From Angiostrongylus vasorum (lineage: Eukaryota; Nematoda; Chromadorea; Rhabditida; Metastrongylidae), in contig JADANN010000234.1 of NCBI GenBank assembly GCA_018806985.1, positions 1 to 64,000 on the forward strand: a stretch of DNA of 64,000 nucleotides, given 5' to 3'. The notes below the pieces were generated by a model, which was not told the origin of the DNA, ran no database searches, and was given only the letters and a program-made list of their open reading frames with translations. A program made the translations under genes and the position numbers. Shown here in pieces: positions 25,620 through 35,880 of the stretch (the first letter of the stretch is position 1; each line of letters starts with the position of its first letter).

Positions 25620-25985
25620 ATACTGTGGATGTGTGTGGTTGTGATGCCAGTTATCGTCAGCGTTGTTTTAGTTCGAGCTCGCTCCGGCCTCACAAAGCCT
25701 CTCATCTTTGCAGCATCGTGAAATTGGTACCGGAGTTATCTGAGAAAAGTTTACTCTCTGCAACGCAAGTGGAATGGCTCTGGGGCGGCTATCTCAGGGC
25801 TCCATTTACGATCGACTCGACCAGAATTCAACGACATTAACGGTGGAAGGAAAATCCTTAAGCAGCAGCTGAAGCCAAATGTGAAAAGTTGGAAGACCTT
25901 CGTGGATTATGGATGCGAGGAAAGGAATCGAATGCGAGAACTGTTGGGATCCGCACAATAGATGTGAAAGACGATTCGTTTAAAA
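25620..25985 (+). mobile_element. SINE-C copy 1
   Basis: Has a weak tRNA-like head and then the family body: GGCGGCTATCTCAGGGCTCC, ACGATCGACTCGACCAGAAT and GCAGCAGCTGAAGCCA. The 3' part reads GGATTATGGATGCGAGGAAA, then TGTTGGGATCCGCACAATAG. That GGATCCGCAC block resembles the GGGTCCGCAC at the end of RTE-A. Confidence 0.7.
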
Positions 25986-26017
25986 GAATACTGTGAATAT
26001 ATAGCAAATATATAAAA

Positions 26018-26283
26018 CACAGGCTCGTGTAGCGCAGTGGTCGAAACGCCTTGCAATACACATGGAATCGATCCCAGCGCTCCAGCTCATCAAGCCTTTC
26101 ATCCCTACGGGGTGGGCAAATTGGTACTAGGCACTGGTTCGATTCATCGGTAGGCCGCCGCAAGTCATTGTAAAGGCCAGATATGCATTCAACCACCTCC
26201 AACAATGCTTAATGAAGTCGAGTGCATGGCGCATTCCGCAGAGTTCGTTCAACGCCGAGAACTTTATCCTTTTTTTTATTTGT
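26018..26283 (+). mobile_element. SINE-A copy 6
   Basis: Head GTGTAGCGCAGTGGTCGAAA with ATGGAATCGATCCC as B box. The body ends in CCGAGAACTTTATCC and a T-rich tail. It follows SINE-C copy 1 within about 35 bases. Confidence 0.85.
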
Positions 26284-26549
26284 CTACTCTGCTGTCGAAT
26301 CGATATTTGGTCCGGACGGTGAGCCGTTTAACCCTCGGCCTAACCCCATCTCTCTACTCGACCATGTGGACTAGGATGATGCTTATTTCACATCACATCT
26401 AGTCTATTTTCGTGACATACTCGTCGTACTTTGTTATTGTTTTTACCAAGGTAGTTTCTAAGGACGCCCGATGAAATCGAATATAGAGCTCACCTCATAG
26501 GATTTATCGAAGCCAAGCGCTTTATTTTTTTATCCTTCATGCAATCATA

Positions 26550-28540
26550 AACGATCTTGCTTTACAGCCATGGAGCAGCTGACGAACCTTCTTTTTTTTC
26601 AACGGGTGTTTAAAATAGTACACCGGTAGTTCAGTTATAATAGCTGGAGATGACACCGATCGATTAGTCTGCTTTCTGGGTTTACTCAACCACCATGTTC
26701 TGAACACATCGAATTAAAAAAATAGCATCAATGATTTAGGCAAAACCGAACAAACGAAAGATTATTAGGCGTAATTTAGGTTTGTGTCAGATGTGAACGT
26801 GCAACGTCAATCAGGGAAGTCAAGAAAGAATCTTTAGAACCTGTTAAAGTGATATTCACGTAGAATTTGACGAAGCAAATCTCGTGTACTACCTTTGATG
26901 AGATCACCTTTAGGATCTTCTACATGAGGCCACAAGTGCTACACATCGAGCAGTGAAAGCCATACGATCGGCTGAAGAAGCTAAAAAACGCGTAATAGTA
27001 GAAATGGAATCGCTGACGACCTCCTACAACGGAAGAATTTGGAATGTATGAGACAATTTTTAAGGCATTTTCCACCTAATGACTTTACTTAGCGTGAAAC
27101 AAATAACGAAGCATTCCAAATAATCCCAACTGGAATGGAAATCCTATATGTAGTGTGAAGAGAAAAACTAACTCAATCTTTGTCCAGTTATGTCAGACAT
27201 TATCGAAATACTTCTTATATACGAGAATTTGCTGCCTGAATTAGAATAGCTATAAGACGTCTATGTGTGGGTTCTACAGCTAAATTCGGCTTGTCTCAAC
27301 ACCATCGAAACGAATCTCACAGGTCGTTATACAACCAAATTACCATTTACTGGAGATGATGTGTATTCACTCTTGTTCAAGGTAAAATTAGGTTAAGGGG
27401 GCATATAGGGAAGAGGTTAGAGGTGCGTTACAATACAAGTTGGACTGAGAGGGAATATAGCGAAGTAGTTAGAGGTGCCATACAATATAGACTGGGTCGA
27501 TCGGATTCAGCATATTCGGCGCCAGAGTTGTCTGGGAATGTGGGAGTGCTTATTGGCGAAAAGAGAAGCACTTGGTCAAATGAAGTAGGTGACATTTTTT
27601 GTTCAGACGCTTCGGCAACACACTATGATGGAGCACTCCGAGGATGGTTGTTGATACCGAAAATCCTAAAAACGTCTGAATACACATCATTGTTACAGCA
27701 TTGACTAAATCTCTACTAAATCACGACGACAAGAATTGCAGAGCATGGTGGTTACTGATCGATTAGACGAGTCGATTTATTCGGGATGCATTGATATTGT
27801 GCAGAAGAGAAGAAGAAACGAAGCAGAGGCGATAGCAATCGTTAAACAAACTGTGGGCACCTTTAAAAATCATCGACCCATCCATTTTTTATACAGATGC
27901 GTTTCTAGAAATGAGATCCTCCTGAGAACGAACTTTATTTCATTTGGAACGTGTCGTTGATGTTTTGTGAGTCCTTCACAGATTTCTTGATTAAGAAGCA
28001 TCCACAAGGCGAGATGATGGTCTGCAACTCTGGCTTCGAGTATTGCTCTAATCAGGAATTAAATAAAGCAGAATTTAAACAGCGGTACTATGTAGTCATC
28101 TTTCGGGTGTCACATTTAGTTTTTAGTTCATCCTTTCAAAGCATATTGTAGGAATATTGAATGGTTTTCAATTTCGCACATTTTCAACACAATGTTATTT
28201 GTTTGTTCCTAGAGTACCGTTACTCAGTAGGCTTCTCGGCATTGCAGTTCAAATCGCAGTTTTTAGCAGCTTGTTGATATATAGATAGTATCACCCTAGG
28301 CTTCCTTCGAGATCCATGTTAGATTGAAGCGGTCACGTAGATGCAGATCGCACCATAGAACAAGCAATTTAAGTGGAGAGAGTCAACCAAAGTGATTCAA
28401 GTTGTATTATTCTAGGTTCTAGGTAGCTCATTCTGCCCTTCCATTATATTATTAGAACGTCTTGATTTATACTGTCCATCCCTGGTTTCGATTTCACAAG
28501 TCAAACAAAGCATGGCATAAAAGACGAGTTATTTACTTAG
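26550..28540. other. Mostly featureless; weak SINE-A-like scrap
   Basis: Around 27,415-27,590 two imperfect repeats of GTTAGAGGTGC followed by a TGTCTGGGAATGTGGGAGTG stretch recall SINE-A, but the match is weak. A 93-codon frame across it (27423-27704) is probably not a gene. Nothing else was recognised. Confidence 0.35.
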
Positions 28541-28935
28541 TTGAATGGACACTTGGATGGCCCGTCATCACTGGTCCTCTAGCATAATTTGCATTTGCTG
28601 GCATAGCCGCTATAGTTTGCTGGAGTCCCGATGTCAGATGGAAGCCTAATGGAAGCCTTCCTCAGATCGTCACCACCCCAGGAAGCCGCCGCTCTTGTGG
28701 ATCAGAGAGAAATTCCGAGGTACTGGTTCACCCTTAGTTGGGTTTCCAGAGAGAAATGTCGGAATCCTCAACACGAGAGGCCCTGTTGGGAGATGAACCC
28801 CTACTGTATATCGGAGCTCGACACCCAGGAACTGATCCCAGCTACGATAAGGCGATAAACCATTGGAATGTAAAGACGAGTATGTTTGCTTAATTCGAAG
28901 CCGCGCGGTCACCTTTTCCTTGGGGTCCTGCATTA
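28540..28935 (-). mobile_element. SINE-D copy 2
   Basis: Minus-strand match to 5.1-5.6 kb. Shared blocks include TCGTAGCTGGGATCAG, TGGGTGTCGAGCTCC, a GGGTGAACCAGTACCT-like block and AAATTATGCTAGAGGACCAG. The tail reads GGCCATCCAAGTGTCCATT. Confidence 0.75.
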
Positions 28936-29069
28936 CCTACTGAACCGCCGAGGTCCTTGCTTAGCCTTTCCCTCATCGATTTTTTCTGTCGTGATGATGA
29001 TGTCGCAATCGCCCGCGAACGGGAATGATCTGGAGAGCACAAGTCGGCGTTGAAGCCAGTTAAGCTAAG

Positions 29070-29445
29070 GCTGCAGTCGAAATCACTATGCTCACTTTTT
29101 TATTTACTGTCAAGTGTTTTTCATGCCATGGTATTATGAGAAATACAGCTATAATGATGATGAGATATTTGCAAAGCTGGGACACCAGACCAGATCCGAA
29201 CATTTGCTGCCACCGCTGTAGTAAAAAAAAATACTTGTTGAGTGAAAAACAAAGCAAGGGCCTCGGTGATGCATTGGGTAATAATGTGTGAATCCACAGA
29301 ATCGGTAATCTAGGGTTCGAGTCTGACATGGGGTCCGAGTTTTGCAAATGTCTCAGCATCATTGTGACTGTAATTGATACAATACTCTGTCATGAAAAAA
29401 ATAGTAAGCAGTAAATAAAAAGGTAAACCTTGCGATTTGTTTCAA
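29070..29445 (+). repeat. SINE-B copy with inverted second tail
   Basis: The plus-strand unit (29245-29445) has a tRNA-like head with a B box (GGGTTCGAGTCTG) and the family tail TTTTGCAAATGTCTCAGCAT, ending in an AGTAAATAAAAAGG block. Just upstream (29075-29190) the same tail lies inverted (GATGAGATATTTGCAAAG), so the region can fold back. Confidence 0.7.
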
Positions 29446-30176
29446 TAGTTAATGCAGAGGTTATAAACGTTGTGTTGCCGATGTTTTGCTTTAACAATCT
29501 AATACTGAGCTGCATTTGTCGTTCTGCTAACATAACGCTATTCCACAATTGTTGAACGTTGCTGTGCTCCTTTATAAAAGATTTCCTTCAATTGTGTGAA
29601 GCTTGGCTGGAAAGGACCTTTTACTTTGCGCTTGATGCAACGGTTATTCTGAATGTTCTCTTCGCCAGCGGACGTTGGTCGGAACTCGAAGCTTTTGCAT
29701 GCCTACTTAGATCACTATACACCCATACTCACCCCCACCACCATGATATCCTTGAAACTATGCACCTTGAGGATTCGAACTCGTTTAGTCATTGGCAGCG
29801 GTAGGATAATTTAGTGAACAAAAAGCAAAGCGCTTGGTGATGGCGAATGTCCGATGAACAGCTCTGTCCTCATTTGACTTCTTTTAGTTGAATGAATTCA
29901 GCTCATTTTTTTAATTAATGCAGATTTCAACGGCGTTCTGTGTTTTCTTAATTTGGACTATAAACCCCGTGTGCCCTTATTTCCCAAAAACTTTTTTTTC
30001 AACTTTTCTCCTGTTTCACTCGCTTAAATATTTTCTCTTTAAATTCTACAAAGCCTTAAGCAGTTCATTTTCTAGGTGTAAACGGTTTTCGCATGTTGGA
30101 AACCTGTCACTTCATTGTTTGATTCTGATCAGCACTTGTTCATGATGCTTCCTTAATGCTTCGTTTTCTTCTTTAG

Positions 30177-30265
30177 TCGACATTTCGGGACTCAGCAGTT
30201 GGTATTCGTCAGGGAAGATTTTAGATGCGATAGTACCTTCGACGCCAAAGATATCTTTGGATCAG
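30177..30265 (+). CDS. Three-exon gene, internal exon (first seen)
   Basis: A strong acceptor (TTTCTTCTTTAG) precedes an 89-base exon with donor CAG|GTATGG. One frame reads DISGLSSWYSSGKILDAIVP and ends on a codon boundary after LDQ. It joins in frame across an 88-base intron to the next exon. It must enter with two bases from an earlier exon that I could not place. Another frame of this exon is also open, so the frame choice rests on the fit with exon 2. The protein is not recognised. Confidence 0.5.
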
Positions 30266-30353
30266 GTATGGGACTTTACTTCTTGCGTACCGTGGAGTTT
30301 GGTTTTCACCAACTCGCCACACAAAAGCAAAATCTGAGTTGAACTAACTTAAG

Positions 30354-30440
30354 GCCATGGAGTACACACATCGCACAAGCGCTCAAAAGAAAGCCGCAAT
30401 TAATCCGTGCAAACAGTGTAAGAATAAACAACTGCTTACT
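30354..30440 (+). CDS. Three-exon gene, second exon or alternative first exon
   Basis: An acceptor (CTAACTTAAG) gives 29 codons ending at a consensus donor ACT|GTAAGT. An ATG in GCCATGG context at 30357 could serve as a start if this is the first coding exon, in which case AAG could be a trans-splice site. The peptide reads MEYTHRTSAQKKAAINPCKQ and then CKNKQLLT, with a CxxC pair. Phases match both neighbours. The function is not known. Confidence 0.55.
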
Positions 30441-31101
30441 GTAAGTTATTTCAAATACTCTTTGTAGCGACGTTAGTGTTGACAAATTACACCTTAGTCG
30501 ATAGGCGGCGAAAAACTTTTTAACCCTCGGTTCCAATTGTGATCGTTTGTCTGGTTAGTCATATAATGAGTCTACCATGCACCAAAAAACTTTCCACTAG
30601 AATATGTGGCGGTCCTGAGCTATCCACTATATTTTACTCGCTTTTGGTGAGCGGAAAGCTTTCCTAGTTTTTCGGTGCAGAACAGCCTTAATTTTTATTG
30701 TTTCCAGCGAATGTTAGCGGGTCCCGTCATTGTAACTAAGTATACTCACAGCTTGTTTTTCGGGCTGTTCCAGAAAAGACAATGGTCTTTTTTGACCGCC
30801 AAATTATTTATCACATGCTTTCCAAACGAATAGTTGTAGGCTTTGGTCCAATATACCCCCCGCGACGTAGTCTAATCACTTAAAATTACATTGTGTAAAT
30901 TTGCGTTTGTATGAACGAACGAACGGCGTCCCAAGGAGCACGGAGTGGGAGTTGGACAATTCAACCATCAATGGTCACCTTATTCCACCTGCTTCTTAGG
31001 AGTAGTGCTAGGTCGCTTTTAGGGTGCATTCAACCCTCAGTTCTTCATCTAGGCATGTCTTACGCAGTCCTTGACTAACCTCTCTTGTGCTTCTGTATAA
31101 G

Positions 31102-31362
31102 ATGGAACCGGGAGATTGCAAGCTTAAGAAGGCAGAAATTGAGAAAAACACTGTAAAAAGTGCTGTTTTAATGCAGCTGAGTGACATCCTCGATGAAGTT
31201 TCTGACACATTTGCGAAATTTTCCACTTTGGACGCTTCGATCAGAAAGGAGGCAGATGTAATCGTCGAGAAAGTGAAAGAAATGAAGGCAAAACAAGCAG
31301 CAGGGGTGAGTTCTGAGGGAGATGATGATGAGAGTATCGTGTTAGTTGGTACCGATAATTAG
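31102..31362 (+). CDS. Three-exon gene, last exon: helical acidic-tailed protein
   Basis: 86 codons follow a rather weak acceptor (CTGTATAAG), in phase with the donor at 30440 across a 661-base intron. The middle (KSAVLMQLSDILDEVSDTFA, then KVKEMKAKQ) is highly charged with heptad-like hydrophobics and probably forms a helix or coiled coil. The end is acidic (EGDDDESIVLVGTDN) and then stops. With exon 2 from its ATG the protein would be 114 residues. I do not recognise the family. The opposite-strand frame is a shadow. The last exon reads as real coding sequence by composition. Confidence 0.6.
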   Translation: MEPGDCKLKKAEIEKNTVKSAVLMQLSDILDEVSDTFAKFSTLDASIRKEADVIVEKVKEMKAKQAAGVSSEGDDDESIVLVGTDN

Positions 31363-32339
31363 GTTATCCATGTGAAAATCTTTACTCTTAATAGAATTTA
31401 CTTAAATTCTGAGAAATAAGAAATGCAATCGTTTCAAAAAACGAAGCGAATTGTGAATTTAAGCATGTATGGATTCACTGGATAGGCGCAGACCATTGCG
31501 GTGGGAACTCTTTTCTGGTGAGCGAAGTAGGTTGCGTGTACGAATCTATGCTGTGTGAATGATAAACCGATGTCCTTGTGGATAGAGGTGTTCGGCACTG
31601 TTTTTTTTCTGCTTATTGATGACTTAAACCCATTTTATTCCATATTAGCCTATAATCGTCATATCTTCTTGAGATTCACCTGGAAGGTCTTAATTTTTAT
31701 TCCCCAAAAGCATAAGCCAGGCTTAAAATCAATCACCTGAAAAATGCCTTGTTGATCGCTACCTCATAACTATGTGTAGCTCTGGATAGGGTGACCAAAA
31801 TGACCCGAATGACACACAATAGTTTGCAGCTGTACGATAGGAACGGGAAGAGTGCCTCGTCCACCGCACTTCTACCTTGTAAGCTAATTTTTTTTCTTGT
31901 GCTTCCACTATGAAGTTGGCGAGGCACTAGATTTTTCTTTCATTTAAATTCTTCCTGAACATCAGCAAGCTATACTCTTTGAGGCGTCCCAGCTTTTCTG
32001 TTCAGCAGAAATTGAGATTCTATATGTTCAGAATAAAGACTTTGCTCTGAAATCGAACTTGATTCTGTTCATTTCGTGAGAGTAGGGTGAATTCCAAAAG
32101 AAAAAAAAACTTGACCAACCAGAAATTAAAGCGTATACACGCTTTCTGCAATCTGACGACGATTATTATGAGGATTTCTTACAATTACCGCTTTTGTAGG
32201 CCTTGATTAAGAGTTCCCAGGATCGACTTTCTATTAACCTCGGCAAATGGAATATGAATGCGTCGTTTTCTTGTTCAGATCGAGGTTGTTATACTGCATA
32301 CATTTACTTCCATAGAAAAACACAATACAATACAACAGT

Positions 32340-32376
32340 AGCTGACGTTTCGGCAGTGTCGCCTTCTTCAGAGCCG
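32340..32376 (-). ncRNA. Minimal hammerhead motif 3
   Basis: Minus strand, CTGAAGA (32371-32365), stem II GGC/GCC with a GACACT loop, GAAACGTC (32351-32344), stem I GGCT with AGCT. Predicted cleavage is after the C at 32344. Confidence 0.65.
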
Positions 32377-32476
32377 CTTTTTTTTACGTGACTTCCAATG
32401 AGGAAGATTAGAACAGCTGATTATGGTCGCATAAGGTTGATGACTGCCTCTTCCTCATTGGTAGTCACGTAAAAAG

Positions 32477-32513
32477 CGGCTCTGAAGAAGGCGATACTGC
32501 CGAAACGTGAGTT
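32477..32513 (+). ncRNA. Hammerhead motif 4, cleavage-site mutant
   Basis: Plus-strand partner of motif 3. CTGAAGA (32482-32488), the same stem II as motif 1, and GAAACGTG (32502-32509). The base at the cleavage position is G; hammerheads need A, C or U there, so this copy should be inactive. Confidence 0.6.
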
Positions 32514-32924
32514 ACTGTTGTATTGTATTGTGTTTTTCTGTGGAAGTAAATGTATGCTGTTTAACAACCTCGCGATTGCTGAACAAGATAATGGAGAAAT
32601 GTTTTTGCCAACGTCGACATGATGTATCTCGTGACATGAATTTCTCCATCTTGGGAGTCCAAAGTCTCACATCGGACATTTACATTCGGACAAATACTTT
32701 AAACGGCAGTCTACGATGAAGATGGGCCATTGTATATGAAGTGATAGAAGTACTACAGAGAAGATCATTCGTCAAAATCATCTTCATTCGTCATTATCAT
32801 CAAAATTTCAAATGGCTGGTGATTTGAAATCCAAAATTTCAGAAGTGCATCTCAGTAAAACACGTCTGAAAAAATCTTGAGAGAAAATTGTAAAAATAAG
32901 AACTATGACGAACTTGGAACATAC

Positions 32925-33102
32925 CATAGTCATTCACCTTGAATCCCGCGTCGAACACAAACTCATCGTTGTTTGCTTCCATTGGTCTGGACAGTACATG
33001 CCAGTCGCCGTAGAAAAGATGTTTGGGTAACTCAAATGTCAAGGCAATATATCCATGTGCTGTGCTGTTTTGTTTTCTGATGAGTTCGAAACCATTCGGA
33101 TT
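32925..33102 (-). CDS. Exon resembling a macroglobulin domain of thioester-containing proteins
   Basis: A 178-base exon with acceptor TTAATTTAG and donor TATG|GTATGT. The single open frame reads NPNGFELIRKQ, GYIALTFELPKHLFYGDWHV and DEFVFDAGFKVNDY. The order 'x-x-G ... F-x-L ... G-x-W-x-V ... F-x-V-x-x-Y' is the pattern at the end of the third macroglobulin (MG) domain in alpha-2-macroglobulin and TEP proteins, secreted proteins that trap proteases or tag microbes. The match is by pattern only. The exon starts on a codon boundary and leaves one base. No matching neighbour exon was found downstream. Confidence 0.55.
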
Positions 33103-33364
33103 CTAAATTAACGAATTCTCTGTTTCATATGTTTTGGTAAAAACTTTTTTTGTAAGAAACTGTATCATTTGATAGTGTCAATGTGCTTCCAAAGCACTTT
33201 TGTCTAAAAAGATAAAGTATTTGAATAGTGGAAACTACAGCCACTTTTCTATCATTTTCTTCACAGTGAGAAGCTGGAGCTCACCTAAAAACACCCGAAT
33301 CATCTCCACTTTTTTTCCATGAATCAAAATAGAAAGTTCTAGCAATCTTGTTTGAAACCTATAC

Positions 33365-33465
33365 GATCAGAATGGTCTTTGTAGCGCATGCAAACATACA
33401 TCTTCTTCGGAAGGACTGGAATTTCTTCGAAAATGGTGCGCACGTTCCATTTATGCTCGTTGTAG
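33365..33465 (-). CDS. Candidate exon of the same minus-strand cluster
   Basis: Acceptor TTTGAATGCAG, donor GATC|GTATAG, 33 codons reading YNEHKWNVRTIFEEIPVLPK and then KMYVCMRYKDHSD. The peptide looks real. It leaves one base, which does not fit the exon at 33102, so an exon is missing between them or they belong to different transcripts. Confidence 0.4.
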
Positions 33466-33671
33466 CTGCATTCAAACAAGCGCCTTTCACATGCGTTCAG
33501 TTAGTGGTTTGCCTTTCCGCAAGCCAAGCAAGATCCCTATCGTTTACTTTGAGCTTTTCTTTATGATTAGACAATCGTCAATTTTTTCTCCATAAGTTTT
33601 GATTTCTAAAACTTATCATCAAGAAAAAAACACGGAAAATCAAACGCCATATGCCTATGCATATTTTATAC

Positions 33672-33955
33672 TCAGGGTGCGTGTGGACAGTGGTCGGATG
33701 CGCCCTGCGATAAACATATGGGATCGATCACCGAGCCTTTGGCTCACCAAACGTTCCATCACTCCGGGGTCGGCAACCAGACTTCTCTGGGAGGATAGCA
33801 GCACTGGCTCGATACATCGATAGCCTACCGCGAGTCGTAGTAAAGGTCAGATATGCATTCAGTCATCTCCAACAATGCTTAATGAAGTCGAATGCATGAT
33901 GCATCCCTCAGCGATTGATCAACGCCGAGAGCTTTATCCTTTATCCTTTTATTCT
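33672..33955 (+). mobile_element. SINE-A copy 7
   Basis: Head GTGGACAGTGGTCGGATGCG, B box GGGATCGATCACC, body AAGGTCAGATATGCATTCAG, tail GAGCTTTATCCTTTATCC. It lies inside the minus-strand exon cluster, between candidate exons. Confidence 0.85.
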
Positions 33956-34012
33956 GCGAATATTGTTTAAATAACTGTGTTAGTGGAGCATCGATATTAA
34001 GAAACGATTCAC

Positions 34013-34038
34013 CTTGCCTTCGATCCTCGAACTCCGTC
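34013..34038 (-). CDS. Candidate 26-base exon
   Basis: Acceptor CCGATTCAG and donor CAAG|GTGAATC flank eight codons (DGVRGSKA) plus two bases. The 49-base intron to the upstream exon is of normal nematode size and the phase fits. Its shortness makes it uncertain by itself. Confidence 0.4.
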
Positions 34039-34087
34039 CTGAATCGGAATAACGGCTTTTCCGTTTATGAAGTTGTCCCTTTCTTAC

Positions 34088-34181
34088 CTTGTCGATACAC
34101 ATTGACTCCCAAAGCCACATCTCGTTTGATCCTTCTGGAAATCGACTGCGGTTGACCGCCCAGTCGAACACGACTTGAGAC
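34088..34181 (-). CDS. Exon with an FPE...WLWE motif
   Basis: Acceptor TTAATTCAAG, donor GACAAG|GTAAGA, one base plus 31 codons. The peptide ends in SRFPEGSNEMWLWESM, which recalls the FPE-x-WLW motif that follows the bait or anaphylatoxin region in alpha-2-macroglobulin, C3 and TEP proteins; here four residues interrupt it. The phase matches the exon upstream (ends 34230) and the small exon downstream. If both this and the exon at 32925-33102 are TEP-like, their order is reversed relative to the family. Confidence 0.5.
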
Positions 34182-34229
34182 CTTGAATTAACAAAGATGT
34201 AAACCAAAAAGTAATCCATTAAAGATCAC

Positions 34230-34332
34230 TTGCGAATTCGGAAGTCATTCGCAAACTTGGCAGCTTGTTTATTAAGAATATCATTCACCATGATTTCTTT
34301 CTGTTTCTCACAAAGGGCAATGTCAGATGGTG
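34230..34332 (-). CDS. Candidate exon, upstream neighbour of the WLWE exon
   Basis: The frame reads SDIALCEKQKEIMVNDIL and KQAAKFANDFRIRK and ends at a CGCAA|GTGATC donor, leaving two bases that fit the exon at 34181 across a 48-base intron. The left edge is not fixed: the frame stays open to about 34390 and acceptors after TTTTAG (near 34389) or GAAACAG are both possible. Confidence 0.4.
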
Positions 34333-34496
34333 ACAGGCAGCGGAAATAAACGAGGAAAAACGAGGTGGGGAGAAAAAATCTTTGAAGCTAAAAGTTGGTA
34401 AGGTCACATCACTGCACGATGAGAGTCATTACTCTTTCGTGTAGTACGTGCTATTCTCTCTAACAGATTTCAACAGTATAAATTTATTAAGATTAC

Positions 34497-34726
34497 CGGT
34501 TAAGCGGAATGTATGCTGTTGAGTTCCTAAGGGGATTTCCTAGGCTGTCAGAAGTAATGCTCTGCGCAGAAGTGCTGAAACTCTTCCAGATCGTCAATGT
34601 AGAATTGTTGTAGCATTTCTCAGCATCATCAGCCTTATTGGCGTTATGAACCCTCTGTTGTGCGTTATAATCGGATGTGAAATAAGAAAGGAGATTACTG
34701 ACAAAACCAATTCCACAATTAAGCAA
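34497..34726 (-). CDS. Candidate exon, serine/asparagine-rich
   Basis: A good acceptor (CTTGGTTTCAG) and donor (AACCG|GTAATC) bound 230 bases with one open frame of 76 codons, reading CGIGFVSNLLSYFTSDYNAQ and later STSAQSITSDSLGNPLRNST. It leaves two bases, which does not fit the next candidate exon as drawn. No family is recognised. Confidence 0.4.
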
Positions 34727-34756
34727 CTGAAACCAAGAGAAATATTAAACGTAAAA

Positions 34757-35030
34757 AGAATAAAGCTCTTGGCGTTGACCAGTCCCTGAGCGACATACTA
34801 TACACATGAGCTCATTAAGCATCGTCTGGAATTGATTGAATGCATTTCTGGCCTCTGCCGATACGACTCGCGGTGGCCTAGCGGCGCATCGACACAGTGC
34901 TACTATCCTCTCAGACAACTCTGGTACCAATTTGCCGACCACGGAGGAAGGGAGGGCTTGGTGGGGGCTGGGGCGCGGGGATCAACCCCATGTGCATTGC
35001 AGGGCGCATGTGATCACTACGCTACACGTG
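34757..35030 (-). mobile_element. SINE-A copy 8
   Basis: Reverse-complement copy with AAAGCTCTTGGCGTTGACCA at the tail side, CAATTTGCCGACCACGGAGG in the body and GATCACTACGCTACACG at the head. Confidence 0.85.
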
Positions 35031-35429
35031 CCACGGGGAAATATTACTAAGATAGAATGGATAAAGTGTCGTCATCGACAATACGGCTGTGAAGAAATGT
35101 GGTGTGCACATATGGTACGGCCGTCTCAGCACATCCGGAAAGAGTACTTGTCTTCGATCCTAGCATTCTGCACACGGGACACTGCACCTCTTCAGGTGTG
35201 CCAGTGGTGTGACTGTGACAGTAATGCTTGTTTCGCAAGAGCCGTCATTGCTTCGAGTTCCTTTTACCACGCTGTGTGTATACCTCGAAGATATTTCAAA
35301 GCAGATTAAGATGGGTGGTGTAAGAGCAGAAAATTCACCCTTTACACCTGGTGACTTACGAAAAACCAATCGAGAAACATCACTGGGACTGGCATTAACT
35401 GTTATCTCGTTTTAATTACTATGCTTATT

Positions 35430-35650
35430 TCAAATGCTACTACACTGATGCCGTGATATTTGCAATACTCCGGATGGCAGGTGTTTGCGGTGGGGAACGA
35501 ACGCGCTATTACTCTTTCCAAGGGCTAACGCGTTCACCATCACACCATGCCGTCCGGAGTTATGCAAATATCTCAGCACCATAGAAGGTATATTTCGCAG
35601 CATAGTCTGCCGTTAAAAAAGAGTAGGCAGTAAACAAAAAGATTAAGATT
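35430..35650 (+). repeat. SINE-B-related foldback element 1
   Basis: Arms around ACTCCGGATGGCAGGTG and the opposite GCCGTCCGGAGTTATGCA flank a GTGGGGAACGAACGCGCTAT centre. The right arm runs on into ATCTCAGCACCATAGAAGG and an AAAAAGAGTAGGCAGTAAAC end. A near-identical plan is seen at 56.13-56.40 kb. Confidence 0.7.
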
Positions 35651-35659
35651 GTGATTGAA

Positions 35660-35880
35660 ACTACAGTCTTTATGAATGCGTCGTTTTCTTGTTCGAGGTT
35701 GTTATACAGCACGCATTTACTTCCATAGAAAAACACAATACAATACAACAGTAGCTGACGTTTCGGCAGTGTCGCCTTCTTCAGAGCCGCTTTTTTTCGT
35801 GACTTCCAATGAGGAAGGTTAGAACAACTAACTTCCTTACCTTCTGAACAAGAAAACGACGTATTGATTCAGAGTCTTAG
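35660..35880 (-). repeat. PLE-type terminal repeat fragment
   Basis: Shares TATGAATGCGTCGTTTTCTT, the TTTACTTCCATAGAAAAACA block and the GTGACTTCCAATGAGGAAG block with the copy at 32.2-32.4 kb, with hammerhead 5 in the middle. The inverted partner is missing. Confidence 0.7.
35753..35789 (-). ncRNA. Minimal hammerhead motif 5
   Basis: Minus strand, identical in its core to motif 3: CTGAAGA (35784-35778), stem II GGC/GCC, GAAACGTC (35764-35757), stem I GGCT with AGCT. Predicted cleavage is after the C at 35757. Confidence 0.65.

Larger units (their letters stand above)
32205..32600 (-). repeat. PLE-type terminal repeats in inverted pair
   Basis: The left arm (32205-32400, minus strand) matches 11.59-11.76 kb. 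The right arm (32440-32600) is its inverted partner. They share GTGACTTCCAATGAGGAAG against CTTCCTCATTGGTAGTCAC, then a hammerhead motif each, then GGAAGTAAATGTATGCTG. The spacer between the arms is short (about 40 bases), so the whole can form a long hairpin. Confidence 0.75.
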
